A stretch of 64,000 nt of DNA from Salegentibacter maritimus (GCF_016236915.1 NZ_JAEHOK010000005.1:1-64000), one strand, 5' to 3'. Shown: positions 1 through 8,868, numbered from the stretch's first letter. Numbers and translations are program-made. Notes: generated by a model from the letters alone, not told the origin.

Positions 1-7
1 CTGATTT

Positions 8-988
8 CTATGACACTTGCAAGTTATTATTATATATTTTTTGATTTTTTATGATGGCAAAAATTCTATGAATGATCTTATTTCTTACAGCATTTAAGAC
101 GCTCATTTTGTTTTTGCCTTCATTTACCTTTCGATGGTAATATTGTTTTAAATCAGAAGGCAATTGGATCGCCCTCATGGCTGCTAAATGCAGTATTTTC
201 TTAATGCCTTTATCTGCATAGATAGAAACCGATGCCCTACCAAAAACAGAAGTTCCTGAACTTTTTGAAAATGGCGCCACTCCAGCATAACAGGCAAATT
301 TACGAGGATTTGTGATCGATTTAAATGCATTTGTTTTAATCAACATATTCCACGATAAAATAGGACCTACTCCAGGAATAGCACGTATTAAATGGTATTG
401 GTGCTTCAATACACTATTGTGCTCAATAACCTCAATTATTGATTTGTCGGTTTGTTTTATTTTTTCAGTTAGTAATTGAATAAGTTCAGCTCCGTGCTCT
501 TCCAGTTGCGGCAAGTCAAGATCTGCAATCAGTAGGTTTTCTTTGTTTTTTGCTTTGAGTTGGGCTCTTTGCTTAATTAACAGGTTCCTATGGGATATAA
601 GTGCTTTCAGCTTTTCTATTCCCGGTTCTGGTTTTTGATGTGGTTCGAGTTCTGTGTGGTTTTTTTCCAGGAATTTAGCAATACGGAAGGCATCTATAAT
701 ATCATCTTTTCCTCTGGTGAGTCCAATACTTTTGTGTAAATGCAAAGGATTTACTTCGTAAAAAACGATATTTAAAGAGGTTAAGACTTCAATAATCTTA
801 CGGCCATATCGCCCCGTATTCTCAATACAGACTTTTAAACTTTGTGGCTTTGAGCCACTAAAAAAAACTTTTATAGCTTTTTTGTTGTTATCAATACGTT
901 TGGCCAGTTTCTTCTCACCTTTTATAGAACAAATATCCAATGTGTTTTTACTGATATCAATACCTACAAAAGTCAATGAATTTTTCAT
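8..988 (-). CDS. IS110-family transposase (DEDD recombinase)
   Basis: Transposase of an IS110-type insertion sequence, a family that moves through a RuvC-like DEDD nuclease domain plus a serine-containing C-terminal domain. The N-terminal domain shows GIDISK near residue 10, an IENTG acidic position near 56 and a KDDIIDAFRIA block near 95, which supply the four acidic residues. The C-terminal Tnp_IS110/IS116 domain is recognisable from RAIPGVGP and from CYAGVAPFSKSSG, about residues 205-245. At 326 residues it is full length for the family and shows no frameshift. The stop codon lies 7 bases from the window edge, so the right end of the element cannot be seen. The non-coding stretch upstream (989 to about 1190) is where IS110-group elements carry their guide (bridge) RNA. 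It stands next to housekeeping genes, so it is a recent accessory insertion. Confidence 0.93.
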   Translation of the reverse strand: MKNSLTFVGIDISKNTLDICSIKGEKKLAKRIDNNKKAIKVFFSGSKPQSLKVCIENTGRYGRKIIEVLTSLNIVFYEVNPLHLHKSIGLTRGKDDIIDAFRIAKFLEKNHTELEPHQKPEPGIEKLKALISHRNLLIKQRAQLKAKNKENLLIADLDLPQLEEHGAELIQLLTEKIKQTDKSIIEVIEHNSVLKHQYHLIRAIPGVGPILSWNMLIKTNAFKSITNPRKFACYAGVAPFSKSSGTSVFGRASVSIYADKGIKKILHLAAMRAIQLPSDLKQYYHRKVNEGKNKMSVLNAVRNKIIHRIFAIIKNQKIYNNNLQVS

Positions 989-1192
989 AATTTTGGTTTT
1001 AGTTATGAATGGATTAAATTAAATAGGACTCAATTCCTTAATAATGGGCTTTTAATCCCGAATTTCTATTTGAGTTACTATTTAGGGAAAGAGTAGGTAC
1101 TGAATCAGCATATAGCTCTTTTAACTGGAACTTGTTATAGTTAGCCTACTCTTTTTTAATCCTTAATTTACACAAATTTTACTCTTGCAAGT
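989..1192 (-). ncRNA. IS110 left-end non-coding region, candidate bridge RNA
   Basis: About 200 bases without a gene lie directly upstream of the IS110 transposase. In the IS110 group this position encodes the bridge RNA that pairs with donor and target DNA. A clear hairpin is visible: AAAGAGTAGG at 1087-1096 pairs with CCTACTCTTT at about 1144-1153, enclosing a loop of roughly 50 bases. A CTTGCAAGT motif at 1183-1191 may mark the left boundary, because the same nine bases recur at 15-23. The location follows family knowledge and the hairpin is seen. That it is a functional RNA is inferred, and its exact ends are unknown. Confidence 0.4.
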
Positions 1193-1198
1193 CTAAAG

Positions 1199-1256
1199 GA
1201 ATTTATTTCAGGATCTAGGTAAAATTAACTTAGAAGCTGAAACAAGTTCAGCTTGA
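1199..1256. repeat. Family A palindromic repeat, partial copy
   Basis: Two arms face each other: a TTTATTTCAGGATCTA-type arm at about 1203-1218 and a TAGAAGCTGAAACAAGTTCA-type arm at 1231-1250, followed by GCTTGACG. The same CTGAACTTGTTTCAG core recurs at 10.6, 12.1, 18.2, 22.1, 24.8, 39.5 and 50.4 kb. This copy starts about 8 bases beyond the inferred left end of the IS110 element and lacks the outer arms seen elsewhere. Confidence 0.65.
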
Positions 1257-1304
1257 CGAAAAGAATGACTTCTCAGACCTATTTAGAAACCTCAGAACCT
1301 CTAT

Positions 1305-1820
1305 TTAGTTCTTATTATAAGTTTTATTCAAGTTATCCAGAATTTCCTGGGTTAGATCTTTTCCATCTTTAGCATACATTATATTTGCCGACTCGTTAGA
1401 GCCAAAAATATAAGTGTAACCATTCTCTTCCCCATAATCTGCTACATAATCTTTTACTTTATTTACAATAGAATCTATAACAGCGTCGCTCTGCTCTCTA
1501 AGTCTATTGCCCTGCATTTGCTGTTGTTGCTGAATTCTTTGTTGCTTTTGCATTAGTTCCTGCTCTTTTTCCTGACGCTGCGACTGCGACATAGAATTCA
1601 TTTCCTGCTGGTAAGCCTGAACTTCCTGTTGAAATCCTCTGGCAATAGAATCTAGTTGCCTTTTTACTGAATCTGATTTAGAGGTAAAGTCGGCCTCTAC
1701 ATCTTTCATTTCTTTGTACTCCTGAATAAGTTTAGTGGTATCTACATAAGCTGTTTTTTCCTGGTCACAGGATGTTAATAAAACAGCAACTACCAAAATC
1801 ATTAAAAATTTTTTCATCAT
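1305..1820 (-). CDS. OmpH/Skp-family periplasmic chaperone-like lipoprotein
   Basis: 171 residues with a lipoprotein signal (hydrophobic stretch then LLTSC near residue 18), a long charged, Gln-rich central helix (about residues 40-115) and the OmpH/Skp C-terminal region. Skp/OmpH proteins are trimeric chaperones whose coiled-coil arms hold unfolded outer-membrane proteins. The Gln/Glu-rich helix fits those arms. The predicted lipid anchor differs from soluble E. coli Skp but is common in Bacteroidota. I chose the first of two adjacent ATG codons (1818-1820); a TACATTTG box lies 20 bases upstream. It is the last gene of the ybeY-mnmG-methyltransferase run, though the 227-base gap and its own promoter suggest separate transcription. 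Confidence 0.8.
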   Translation of the reverse strand: MMKKFLMILVVAVLLTSCDQEKTAYVDTTKLIQEYKEMKDVEADFTSKSDSVKRQLDSIARGFQQEVQAYQQEMNSMSQSQRQEKEQELMQKQQRIQQQQQMQGNRLREQSDAVIDSIVNKVKDYVADYGEENGYTYIFGSNESANIMYAKDGKDLTQEILDNLNKTYNKN

Positions 1821-1839
1821 TAGTTTAATTTATTTGCAG

Positions 1840-1847
1840 CAAATGTA
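1840..1847 (-). promoter_or_regulatory. Bacteroidota-type -7 promoter box before ompH-like gene
   Basis: TACATTTG on the minus strand fits the TAnnTTTG -7 consensus of Bacteroidota sigma factors and lies 20 bases before the ATG. A TTG sits 15 bases further upstream, a little closer than the usual spacing. Confidence 0.5.
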
Positions 1848-2047
1848 GGCAAACTTAATTTTCAATATAAATCAAAATTAAGCTATAAACTGTATATAAG
1901 AAATACTTATATACAACTTAACTACAATAAATTAAACAAATAGAAATCAACTTAAATAGCTTAAGAATAAGCTAATTTCTAAGATAAAGACAGGTAAAGT
2001 ATTGTAAATTCATTAAAAAGCGCTTAAACAAGCTTAAAATGCAAATT

Positions 2048-2881
2048 TTAAGTTTTTTGAAAGAAATAAACCAGTGAAGAATACTCTGAAGTGTTCTGTG
2101 CTTTTAAATTAGATTGCAAACCTATTTTAAATGCCCTCAACATATTTGGTTGTCCTGTTTTGTTTTTTTCGGAAAGCAGACTTACATAAAATGAATCGAA
2201 AACCAGAGGTTTTGTTTGAATCTTTTTAAAATTATGTTTTTTAAACAATTCGGTAATGCCTTGTTGGGAAAAATGCCAAAGATGTCTTGGCACATCATAA
2301 GCAGCCCAAAATTTGCGGTAATGCTTTGCATCAAAACTTTTAAAATTAGGAACGGCTATAACCGCTACTCCATTTGGTTTTAACAAACGAGCCAAATTTT
2401 CAATTTGAGAATCTAAATCTGGAACATGTTCTAAAACATGCCACATACTTATCACATCGAAAGAAGCATCTTTAAATTGAGTTAAATCTTCTTTAAGTTC
2501 AATCCCTTTTTCCTGGGCCAATTTTCTTGCCTGTGTATTTGGTTCCACTCCGGCAACATTCCATTCTTTCTTTTTTGCCGTCACTAAAAAATCACCTGTC
2601 CCTGCCCCGATGTCTAATAAGTTATTTCCTTTTGAAACTTTATGGATCCACTTCAATTTTTGTAGGAGCATAAAATTTTTAACTACATGGTAAATTTTAT
2701 CGGTAAAACTTTTACTGGCATCTGTATGAGAAATATAATCTTCACTTTGGTAATAAGCCGAAACATTTTCAGGTTTTGGAATGGTTTCCAATATCGCAAA
2801 ATCGCTTCTTAATTGTAACCGAAATTCCTCACCGGAAACTAAATGATCTTTACAGATTACATGAAATTTTTTATTGGCCAT
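2048..2881 (-). CDS. Class I SAM-dependent methyltransferase
   Basis: A 277-residue protein with the Rossmann-type SAM-binding signature DIGAGTG near residue 92 and the acidic strand-2 position in GVEPN. FDVISMWHVLEHVPD (about 140-155) is the post-IV motif typical of Methyltransf_11/23 proteins. The N-terminal 30 residues contain a VICKDH..SGE segment often seen in Bacteroidota methyltransferases that act on glycans or lipids. The substrate cannot be read from sequence. It follows mnmG on the same strand with a 379-base gap, an order I recall from other Flavobacteriia. ATG at 2879-2881 is the start. Confidence 0.8.
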   Translation of the reverse strand: MANKKFHVICKDHLVSGEEFRLQLRSDFAILETIPKPENVSAYYQSEDYISHTDASKSFTDKIYHVVKNFMLLQKLKWIHKVSKGNNLLDIGAGTGDFLVTAKKKEWNVAGVEPNTQARKLAQEKGIELKEDLTQFKDASFDVISMWHVLEHVPDLDSQIENLARLLKPNGVAVIAVPNFKSFDAKHYRKFWAAYDVPRHLWHFSQQGITELFKKHNFKKIQTKPLVFDSFYVSLLSEKNKTGQPNMLRAFKIGLQSNLKAQNTSEYSSLVYFFQKT

Positions 2882-3238
2882 TACATAAAATTTTGATCAG
2901 GGTTTTAAAATGTGATTTTCCCATTATTTCTTGAAAAGCATCCTATATAAAACTGCCATCCTTTTCAGAATGGCATCCTTTCAAATTACAAGAATTACAC
3001 GCAAATAAAATAGCGATCTCTATTTAGATTTTTAATATAGTTTTAGGTTGCTATTCAATTTTATAAGATTCCAATTAATTCTGTAACCTAATCCATTTTA
3101 GAATTAAACAAGAATCGAGATTGAATATTTGAGTTATGAACCAAGCTAAATTTTAAAATCAATTAAACATACTTCTTCCTTAAAAACAGTTTTATTAGTA
3201 CTAATAAATACAGCTTTTAAGCTTCAATTTTTTAGACT
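2882..3238. other. Intergenic region between mnmG and the methyltransferase
   Basis: About 360 AT-rich bases with no convincing gene. A weak inverted repeat GCCAT/ATGGC near 2957-2976 is the only structure seen. The parS site begins at its right end (3239). Confidence 0.6.
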
Positions 3239-3254
3239 TGTTCCACGTGGAACA
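3239..3254. promoter_or_regulatory. parS: parS site 1 (ParB binding site)
   Basis: TGTTCCACGTGGAACA is a perfect 16-base palindrome that matches the bacterial parS consensus TGTTNCACGTGNAACA exactly. It lies just past the mnmG stop codon. ParB binds such sites to organise and segregate the origin region; they cluster near oriC in most bacteria. Confidence 0.92.
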
Positions 3255-3260
3255 TTTAAA

Positions 3261-5132
3261 TTATCTCCCCATATAAACCAACAAAACCGAAATATCGTTA
3301 GGACTTACCCCACTTATTCTTGAGGCTTGTGAGATTGAAGTAGGCTGCACCTTTTTTAATTTTTCCCTGGCCTCAAACGACATAGATTTTATCTTAGAAT
3401 AATCAAACCCCTGAGGAATTTTTACATCCTCCAACCTATTCAATTTGTCGGCATTATTTCTTTCTTTTTCGATATAACCGGAATATTTTACCTGAATTTC
3501 GCTTTGTTCTAAAATCTCGGTATTCAAATTATTCTCTTGAATATATTCCTCTACCCCCGGGAATTTTCGAACATCATTCATGGTGATATTAGGCCGTGAA
3601 AATATTTTAAAAATCTTATCACTTTGTTTCATAGGCGAAGAATTATTCGCCTCTAAAATAGGGTTTGCATCGTCGTGAGAAACACTTTTATTTTTTAGAA
3701 ATTTTACAAAATCGGTAGATTTCTGTTTCTTATCTTCCATCTTCCGCATACGTTCTTCAGATGCCAAACCTAATTTATAAGAGCGTTCGGTTAATCTAAA
3801 ATCGGCATTATCCTGACGCAACAAAGTTCTGTATTCAGCACGAGAAGTAAACATTCTATAAGGTTCTTCAGTACCCTTTGTTATAAGATCGTCTATAAGC
3901 ACCCCAATATATGCCTCATTTCTTTTAATGATAAATTCCTCCTTCTCCTGAACTTTTAATGCGGCATTTATACCCGCCATTAAACCCTGGCAAGCGGCTT
4001 CTTCATAACCGGTAGTTCCATTAATTTGACCGGCAAAAAATAAACCATCAACCAGTTTAGTTTCCAGAGTATGCTTTAATTGCGTTGGCGGGAAATAATC
4101 GTATTCAATCGCATAACCGGGTCTAAAGAATTTCACATTTTCAAAGCCAGCCACAGAGCGCAAAGCTTTAAATTGTATATCTTCCGGAAGCGATGTAGAA
4201 AAACCGTTTACATACACTTCAACAGTATTCCAACCTTCGGGTTCAACAAAAAGCTGGTGCCTGTCCTTATCGGCAAATCGATTAATTTTATCCTCAATAC
4301 TTGGACAATACCTAGGACCTATACTTTGAATCCTCCCATTAAACATAGGCGATCTATCAAAGCCATCTTTAAGAATATTATGTACTTCAGGAGAAGTATA
4401 AGTCATATAACAGGAACGCTGTTTTTCTAAAGGTTTAGTTTCGGCTAAAAACGAAAATTTAGCAGGTTGATCATCACCTGGTTGTTCTATCATTTTAGAA
4501 TAATCCAAAGACCTACCATCAACCCTTGGAGGAGTTCCGGTTTTCATTCTCCCCGATTCAAAACCTGCATCAACCAAATCTTTTGTAATACCGGTAGCAG
4601 CTCTTTCTCCTGCTCTACCCCCACCAAAATTCTTATCGCCAATATGAATTAAACCATTTAAAAAAGTACCGTTGGTTAGGACTACAGATTTAGCTTTAAT
4701 TTCTAAACCAAGTGAGGTTTTCACTCCCTTTATTTTATCTCCTTCCAGGATTAAACCGGCTACCATTTCCTGATAAAAATCTAAATTAGGTGTTTGCTCC
4801 AGGCGTAATCGCCAATGCTCTGCAAACATCATTCTATCGCTTTGCACTCTGGGACTCCACATAGCGGGACCCTTAGATTTATTTAGCATTTTAAACTGAA
4901 TAGCACTGGTATCACTCACCAAGCCGCTATAGCCACCCATAGCATCAATCTCCCGCAAAATTTGCCCTTTTGCAATTCCACCCATAGCTGGATTGCAACT
5001 CATTTGCGCTATATTTTGAAGATTCATGGTTACCAACAAGGTTTTTGAACCCATATTAGCAGCCGCAGCCGCAGCTTCACTTCCTGCGTGCCCAGCACCT
5101 ACAACTATAACATCATATTCACTTTCGAACAT
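3261..5132 (-). CDS. mnmG: tRNA uridine-5-carboxymethylaminomethyl modification enzyme MnmG (GidA)
   Basis: FAD-dependent enzyme that works with MnmE to install the cmnm5 group on wobble uridine U34 of certain tRNAs. The N-terminus has the dinucleotide-binding motif VVGAGHAGSEAA. The conserved SCNPAMGGIAKG block follows near residue 45, and DGLFFAGQINGTTGYEEAA near residue 365 is the family C-terminal FAD-contact signature. The protein has 623 residues, close to E. coli (629). I use ATG at 5130-5132, preceded by an AAAGAAG-like ribosome site; an upstream in-frame TTG adds six residues and seems less likely. It lies between two perfect parS sites. gidA is origin-linked in many bacteria. Confidence 0.96.
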   Translation of the reverse strand: MFESEYDVIVVGAGHAGSEAAAAAANMGSKTLLVTMNLQNIAQMSCNPAMGGIAKGQILREIDAMGGYSGLVSDTSAIQFKMLNKSKGPAMWSPRVQSDRMMFAEHWRLRLEQTPNLDFYQEMVAGLILEGDKIKGVKTSLGLEIKAKSVVLTNGTFLNGLIHIGDKNFGGGRAGERAATGITKDLVDAGFESGRMKTGTPPRVDGRSLDYSKMIEQPGDDQPAKFSFLAETKPLEKQRSCYMTYTSPEVHNILKDGFDRSPMFNGRIQSIGPRYCPSIEDKINRFADKDRHQLFVEPEGWNTVEVYVNGFSTSLPEDIQFKALRSVAGFENVKFFRPGYAIEYDYFPPTQLKHTLETKLVDGLFFAGQINGTTGYEEAACQGLMAGINAALKVQEKEEFIIKRNEAYIGVLIDDLITKGTEEPYRMFTSRAEYRTLLRQDNADFRLTERSYKLGLASEERMRKMEDKKQKSTDFVKFLKNKSVSHDDANPILEANNSSPMKQSDKIFKIFSRPNITMNDVRKFPGVEEYIQENNLNTEILEQSEIQVKYSGYIEKERNNADKLNRLEDVKIPQGFDYSKIKSMSFEAREKLKKVQPTSISQASRISGVSPNDISVLLVYMGR

Positions 5133-5152
5133 AAAATTTCTTCTTTCCAAAT

Positions 5153-5584
5153 TTATTGTTCCACGTGGAACAATGCAATCTTTTCGTCTTCCTTCTGTCG
5201 CATTAAAGCAGCTTCACTTTCAGTTTTATCACGATATCCACATAGGTGCAAAATACCATGAGCCATAACCCGCTTTATTTCCTGGTTAAACTCAACATTG
5301 TATTCCTTAGCATTTTCAACCACCCTATCTGTACTAATAAAAATATCACCATTAAGCTCATTCCCTTCGGTATTATCAAACGAGATAATATCGGTATAGG
5401 TGTCGTGATTCAAAAATTTAAGATTGATCTTATGCAGATAATCGTCATCACAAAAAATATAATTGATTTCTCCCAGGTCCTTTTCCTCTGAAGCAATTAC
5501 ATTTCTTATCCAGGAATCAATCTTGTTTTCTTCCTGAAGTTCAAAATCGTTCTCCGAATAAAAATTAATTATCTGTTCGCTCAA
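5153..5584 (-). CDS. ybeY: Endoribonuclease YbeY (rRNA maturation factor)
   Basis: Single-domain metal-dependent endoribonuclease for 16S rRNA 3'-end maturation and ribosome quality control; 143 residues, a normal length. The family motif HGxLHLxGYxx is present, with H109 and H113. The third ligand position, His in E. coli (HGxLHLxGYDH), is D119 here (GYRD), which I believe is common in Flavobacteriia. The start overlaps the end of the upstream DUF4175 gene by 20 bases, suggesting coupled translation, and mnmG begins 20 bases downstream. The last six codons (LFHVEQ) are read through the second parS site. Confidence 0.93.
   Translation of the reverse strand: MSEQIINFYSENDFELQEENKIDSWIRNVIASEEKDLGEINYIFCDDDYLHKINLKFLNHDTYTDIISFDNTEGNELNGDIFISTDRVVENAKEYNVEFNQEIKRVMAHGILHLCGYRDKTESEAALMRQKEDEKIALFHVEQ
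5157..5172. promoter_or_regulatory. parS: parS site 2 (ParB binding site) inside ybeY
   Basis: A second perfect TGTTCCACGTGGAACA, 1.9 kb from the first, sits entirely within the final codons of ybeY, encoding residues 138-143. It is identical to site 1 over all 16 bases. Confidence 0.92.
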
Positions 5585-8500
5585 AATAATTTTTTACTTT
5601 CTGTTTATAAATTTGCCGCAAAGGTAAGCTTTGTCTATTTAAAATTTCGATAGAATTAAAATATTCTTTAGCCTTAATACTTTGATCTTTAGCAGAATTA
5701 TTAAATTCCTTTTGGCTGGTCTCAGATTCCCGTTTGTTATTTCTTCCCTGTTGCAAAAGTGCATCTTCCAATTCAATTAGTTGGTGTTCCAATTTTAGCA
5801 ATTGCTGAAGATTTTGAGGATCAAAGCCCTTATCAAGCAATTGCTCTTCAGCCTTCCTCATTTCCATTTCAATTTGCTTGCCCTTTACAGACCCATTTTT
5901 CTTATTTAAGTCCTGCAATCTTTGCCTGAGCTGTTGCTGTTCTTTATAAATTTCATATAGTTGCTCCATTTCTCCTTCCCCCATCCCCTCTCCGGGCTTT
6001 TTACCTTCCTGCTGCTCTCCATTTTTCTGCTGTTGGTGTTCCTGGAAATCTTTATTAATTTCCTGTTGTTTTTTAATAATATCCTGAAGTTGAAAATCTG
6101 ACTGCTCCCCCTGCCCTTTTCCTAATTGCGGATTGGCCTGTTGTTGCATCACAGCTAAAATTTCACTTAACATAACGGCCAAATCGTTAGCACCGGTAAT
6201 TACATACTGTTGACTGGCCGTGCCACGAGACAATTCATTTTCTGCCAGCCGCTCCAGGGATTTATCAATTTCAAATTCAATATCGGTTAAGTTTTCTGTT
6301 ATATTCTCTGTAATCATAGGGTTGCTTAAGGCCAGGGAATACAAACTATCGTCTATATGTCTAAAATTTTCTCGAAGATCGCTTTGCCTTCTAAGCTTAG
6401 AAGCATAGCCCGGGTTGTCTATATCAATCTTACTAAAAACTTCAAACAAATCTTCCTGCTGAAAAGAAAAGGTGACTAAATTATCCAATATTTGTCGTAG
6501 TGTTTCGATATCTGCTTTTAATGCTTCTCCACTTTGTTGCATAGAGCGTTGCTGCATTTTTTGACTCATTTCTTCCATTTGTTGTGCAGCATTTTTTTGC
6601 TTCTCTTTTGTTTTTTGCTCGTTACCACTTTCAATATTCTCTTCTGCTTCCTTTAATTCATTTTTTATACTTTCTTCGTCAACATCATCCCGGGGAAGAT
6701 CTTTTGGCTTTTGCAATTGATTATTATCCTTTTCCAACTGATCCATTTCCTCACGGAATTCATTAAATTCTGCTGAAATTTCCTGCTGTTTTTTAAGTTT
6801 ATCTACATCAGAATTTTCTGATAATTTCTCCTGTCTTTCTGAAAGTTCAGATAAATCCCTGGATAATTTTTGTAGTTTTTCTTCAACATAATATTGCTTC
6901 GTCAATTCCAGAAGTTGTTCTAAATTTCGTTCTTCAGTTTGATTTCTTTTAGACAATTCTTCTAATTTTTCCCCTAATTCTTCCCGATTAATCTTATCGG
7001 CTATTTTTTGTAATTCATCTAATAAGGCTTCGTTTTCCTGTAAGCGTTTTTCATTTCTATCTAAACGCTTTTTCAATTCTTCCTCTTCGGGAGAATTTGT
7101 ATCGAATTCATCCTGATTTTGCTCAAAGCTATTCTTGAGTTTTTCAGAATAATTTCGCATCATTTCCGATTGTTGCTTTTGTCGCTGAATAAAATTTTCA
7201 AGTTTTTTACGCTGATTATAATCCAGGTTTTTGTTCTCCTTCTGAAGCCTATTGAGTTCCTCCAACTCCTCTTCTGAAGATTTTATATTCTCCAGACTTT
7301 CGCTAAGTTTATTTATAGATTCGCCCTGCTGTTCTAATTGCTCCTCCTCTATTTCGGCCGCAGTTTGTTTTCTATAACTAAAAACCGAACTTTTGCTGCT
7401 CTTACTTCCATTCACACCATCATTATCCCAAACTTTAAAATAAAAATTATAGGTCTCTCCCGGTATTAAATCTAAATTTCCGGGAAACGTATAGTGAAAA
7501 TCATCAAAAGCAGCTTTAGAAATTAAGATTTCCTGCTTTTTAAGGCTATCTTCCTTATTATCAATATAATAAATCAAATTCAAGCTATTTAAACCATAAT
7601 CATCTGAAAGTTTACCATAGAAATATTGGGTACGACCGTCAATACTATCTATTTTCTGCTGAATTTCAATTTTGGGATATTCATCTTTAATTACATTTAT
7701 AGAGTAGTCTATTGCTTCAAAGTTTTTAATGGAAGTATTTGATGTACTAAGACTGTAGTTTAAATTAGAATAAAGGCTTTGGGAATACTGAACATTTGTA
7801 TTTTGAACCGGTAATTTTATTAACGAATCTTTAGTGGAAAAATTTACTATTCCAGTATTTCTGGTCATAAAATCCCAGGTAATTTTTGTGCCTTCCGGAA
7901 CAGTTATATTTCCTGAACCATTTATGCTGTCGCTTCGTCTTCCTATATAATTGGGATAAGTAAGTTTTAAATTGAAATCTAATAATTTGGGTACTTTTAA
8001 TGTTTTAAGCGTGTAAGTTTTAGAATTTATTTCATTGGCATGTAATCTAAATTGCAAATCATTCTGAAGTCGTTTAAATGTATATTCAAAATTTCCGGGC
8101 GCGATTTGTTTTAAAAAATAGGTTTGGTTGTTGTAAGAAATTTCAGGCTTTTCGGGAATAATATCTCCTTTTGTTTTTACCAGGATTTTATATTCAGAAA
8201 ATTCCCTGGCCTTTAAAGAATCATTCAAGATTATAAATTCAAATGGTGCAGGGGCTTCAAATTGAGAATTATATTTTGCCAGCCGGTCTAGAGGCGCAGC
8301 CACAAGACTTATATTTCCTGTTATCAAAAGGCCTAAAATCAAAATCAGTGGAAATAAAGTGTATTTTAAATATTTTTTATTCTCTTTATAATCTACGGCA
8401 CGGGTAAAAGGAACCTTGTTTAATTGAGCCGATTTTTGTTCAATTCCTGCTAACAATAATTCTGATTGATGCGTATCTTTTTTTAGCTGAAGTATATTCA

Positions 8501-8825
8501 ATAATTTGTCATTCACCTCAGGAAAATGTGCTCCTATTATTCTTGAAGCTTCTTCATTGCTTATCCCTTTAGAAAATTTAAAAAGTTTCGTTATGGGCAT
8601 TAAAACAAAGTAGCCCAAAAGCATTGCCTCTACCCCAATAAAAATCCAGAAAAGAAAAGTTCTTGCTGCCGGTTCCAACCAAAAATAATGTTCAATAGCT
8701 AACACCATCAAAAAATAAAGCAAACCAATGCCCAGGAATAAGATTACTCCTTTTAGCAATTTATTCAGGTAAAACTTCCTGATAAAGCCTGCCAACTTTC
8801 CTTTAATTTGTTTAAAATTTTCCAT
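5565..8825 (-). CDS. DUF4175-type large coiled-coil membrane protein
   Basis: A 1086-residue protein seen across Flavobacteriia as the DUF4175 family; function unknown. Three hydrophobic segments lie at about residues 22-46, 55-80 and 150-175. A beta-rich extracytoplasmic part follows (about 190-480), then some 600 residues of Glu/Gln/Lys-rich heptad-like helix, including runs such as QQQKNGEQQEG. This suggests an inner-membrane anchor with a long coiled-coil arm. It is the first gene of the run into ybeY (20-base overlap) and mnmG. ATG at 8823-8825 (MENFKQ) is preferred over a TTG two codons upstream. Confidence 0.8.
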   Translation of the reverse strand: MENFKQIKGKLAGFIRKFYLNKLLKGVILFLGIGLLYFLMVLAIEHYFWLEPAARTFLFWIFIGVEAMLLGYFVLMPITKLFKFSKGISNEEASRIIGAHFPEVNDKLLNILQLKKDTHQSELLLAGIEQKSAQLNKVPFTRAVDYKENKKYLKYTLFPLILILGLLITGNISLVAAPLDRLAKYNSQFEAPAPFEFIILNDSLKAREFSEYKILVKTKGDIIPEKPEISYNNQTYFLKQIAPGNFEYTFKRLQNDLQFRLHANEINSKTYTLKTLKVPKLLDFNLKLTYPNYIGRRSDSINGSGNITVPEGTKITWDFMTRNTGIVNFSTKDSLIKLPVQNTNVQYSQSLYSNLNYSLSTSNTSIKNFEAIDYSINVIKDEYPKIEIQQKIDSIDGRTQYFYGKLSDDYGLNSLNLIYYIDNKEDSLKKQEILISKAAFDDFHYTFPGNLDLIPGETYNFYFKVWDNDGVNGSKSSKSSVFSYRKQTAAEIEEEQLEQQGESINKLSESLENIKSSEEELEELNRLQKENKNLDYNQRKKLENFIQRQKQQSEMMRNYSEKLKNSFEQNQDEFDTNSPEEEELKKRLDRNEKRLQENEALLDELQKIADKINREELGEKLEELSKRNQTEERNLEQLLELTKQYYVEEKLQKLSRDLSELSERQEKLSENSDVDKLKKQQEISAEFNEFREEMDQLEKDNNQLQKPKDLPRDDVDEESIKNELKEAEENIESGNEQKTKEKQKNAAQQMEEMSQKMQQRSMQQSGEALKADIETLRQILDNLVTFSFQQEDLFEVFSKIDIDNPGYASKLRRQSDLRENFRHIDDSLYSLALSNPMITENITENLTDIEFEIDKSLERLAENELSRGTASQQYVITGANDLAVMLSEILAVMQQQANPQLGKGQGEQSDFQLQDIIKKQQEINKDFQEHQQQKNGEQQEGKKPGEGMGEGEMEQLYEIYKEQQQLRQRLQDLNKKNGSVKGKQIEMEMRKAEEQLLDKGFDPQNLQQLLKLEHQLIELEDALLQQGRNNKRESETSQKEFNNSAKDQSIKAKEYFNSIEILNRQSLPLRQIYKQKVKNYFERTDN

Positions 8826-8868
8826 AATCAAAGCTTAAAAATACAACAATTTTAGCGGAGGTAAATTA

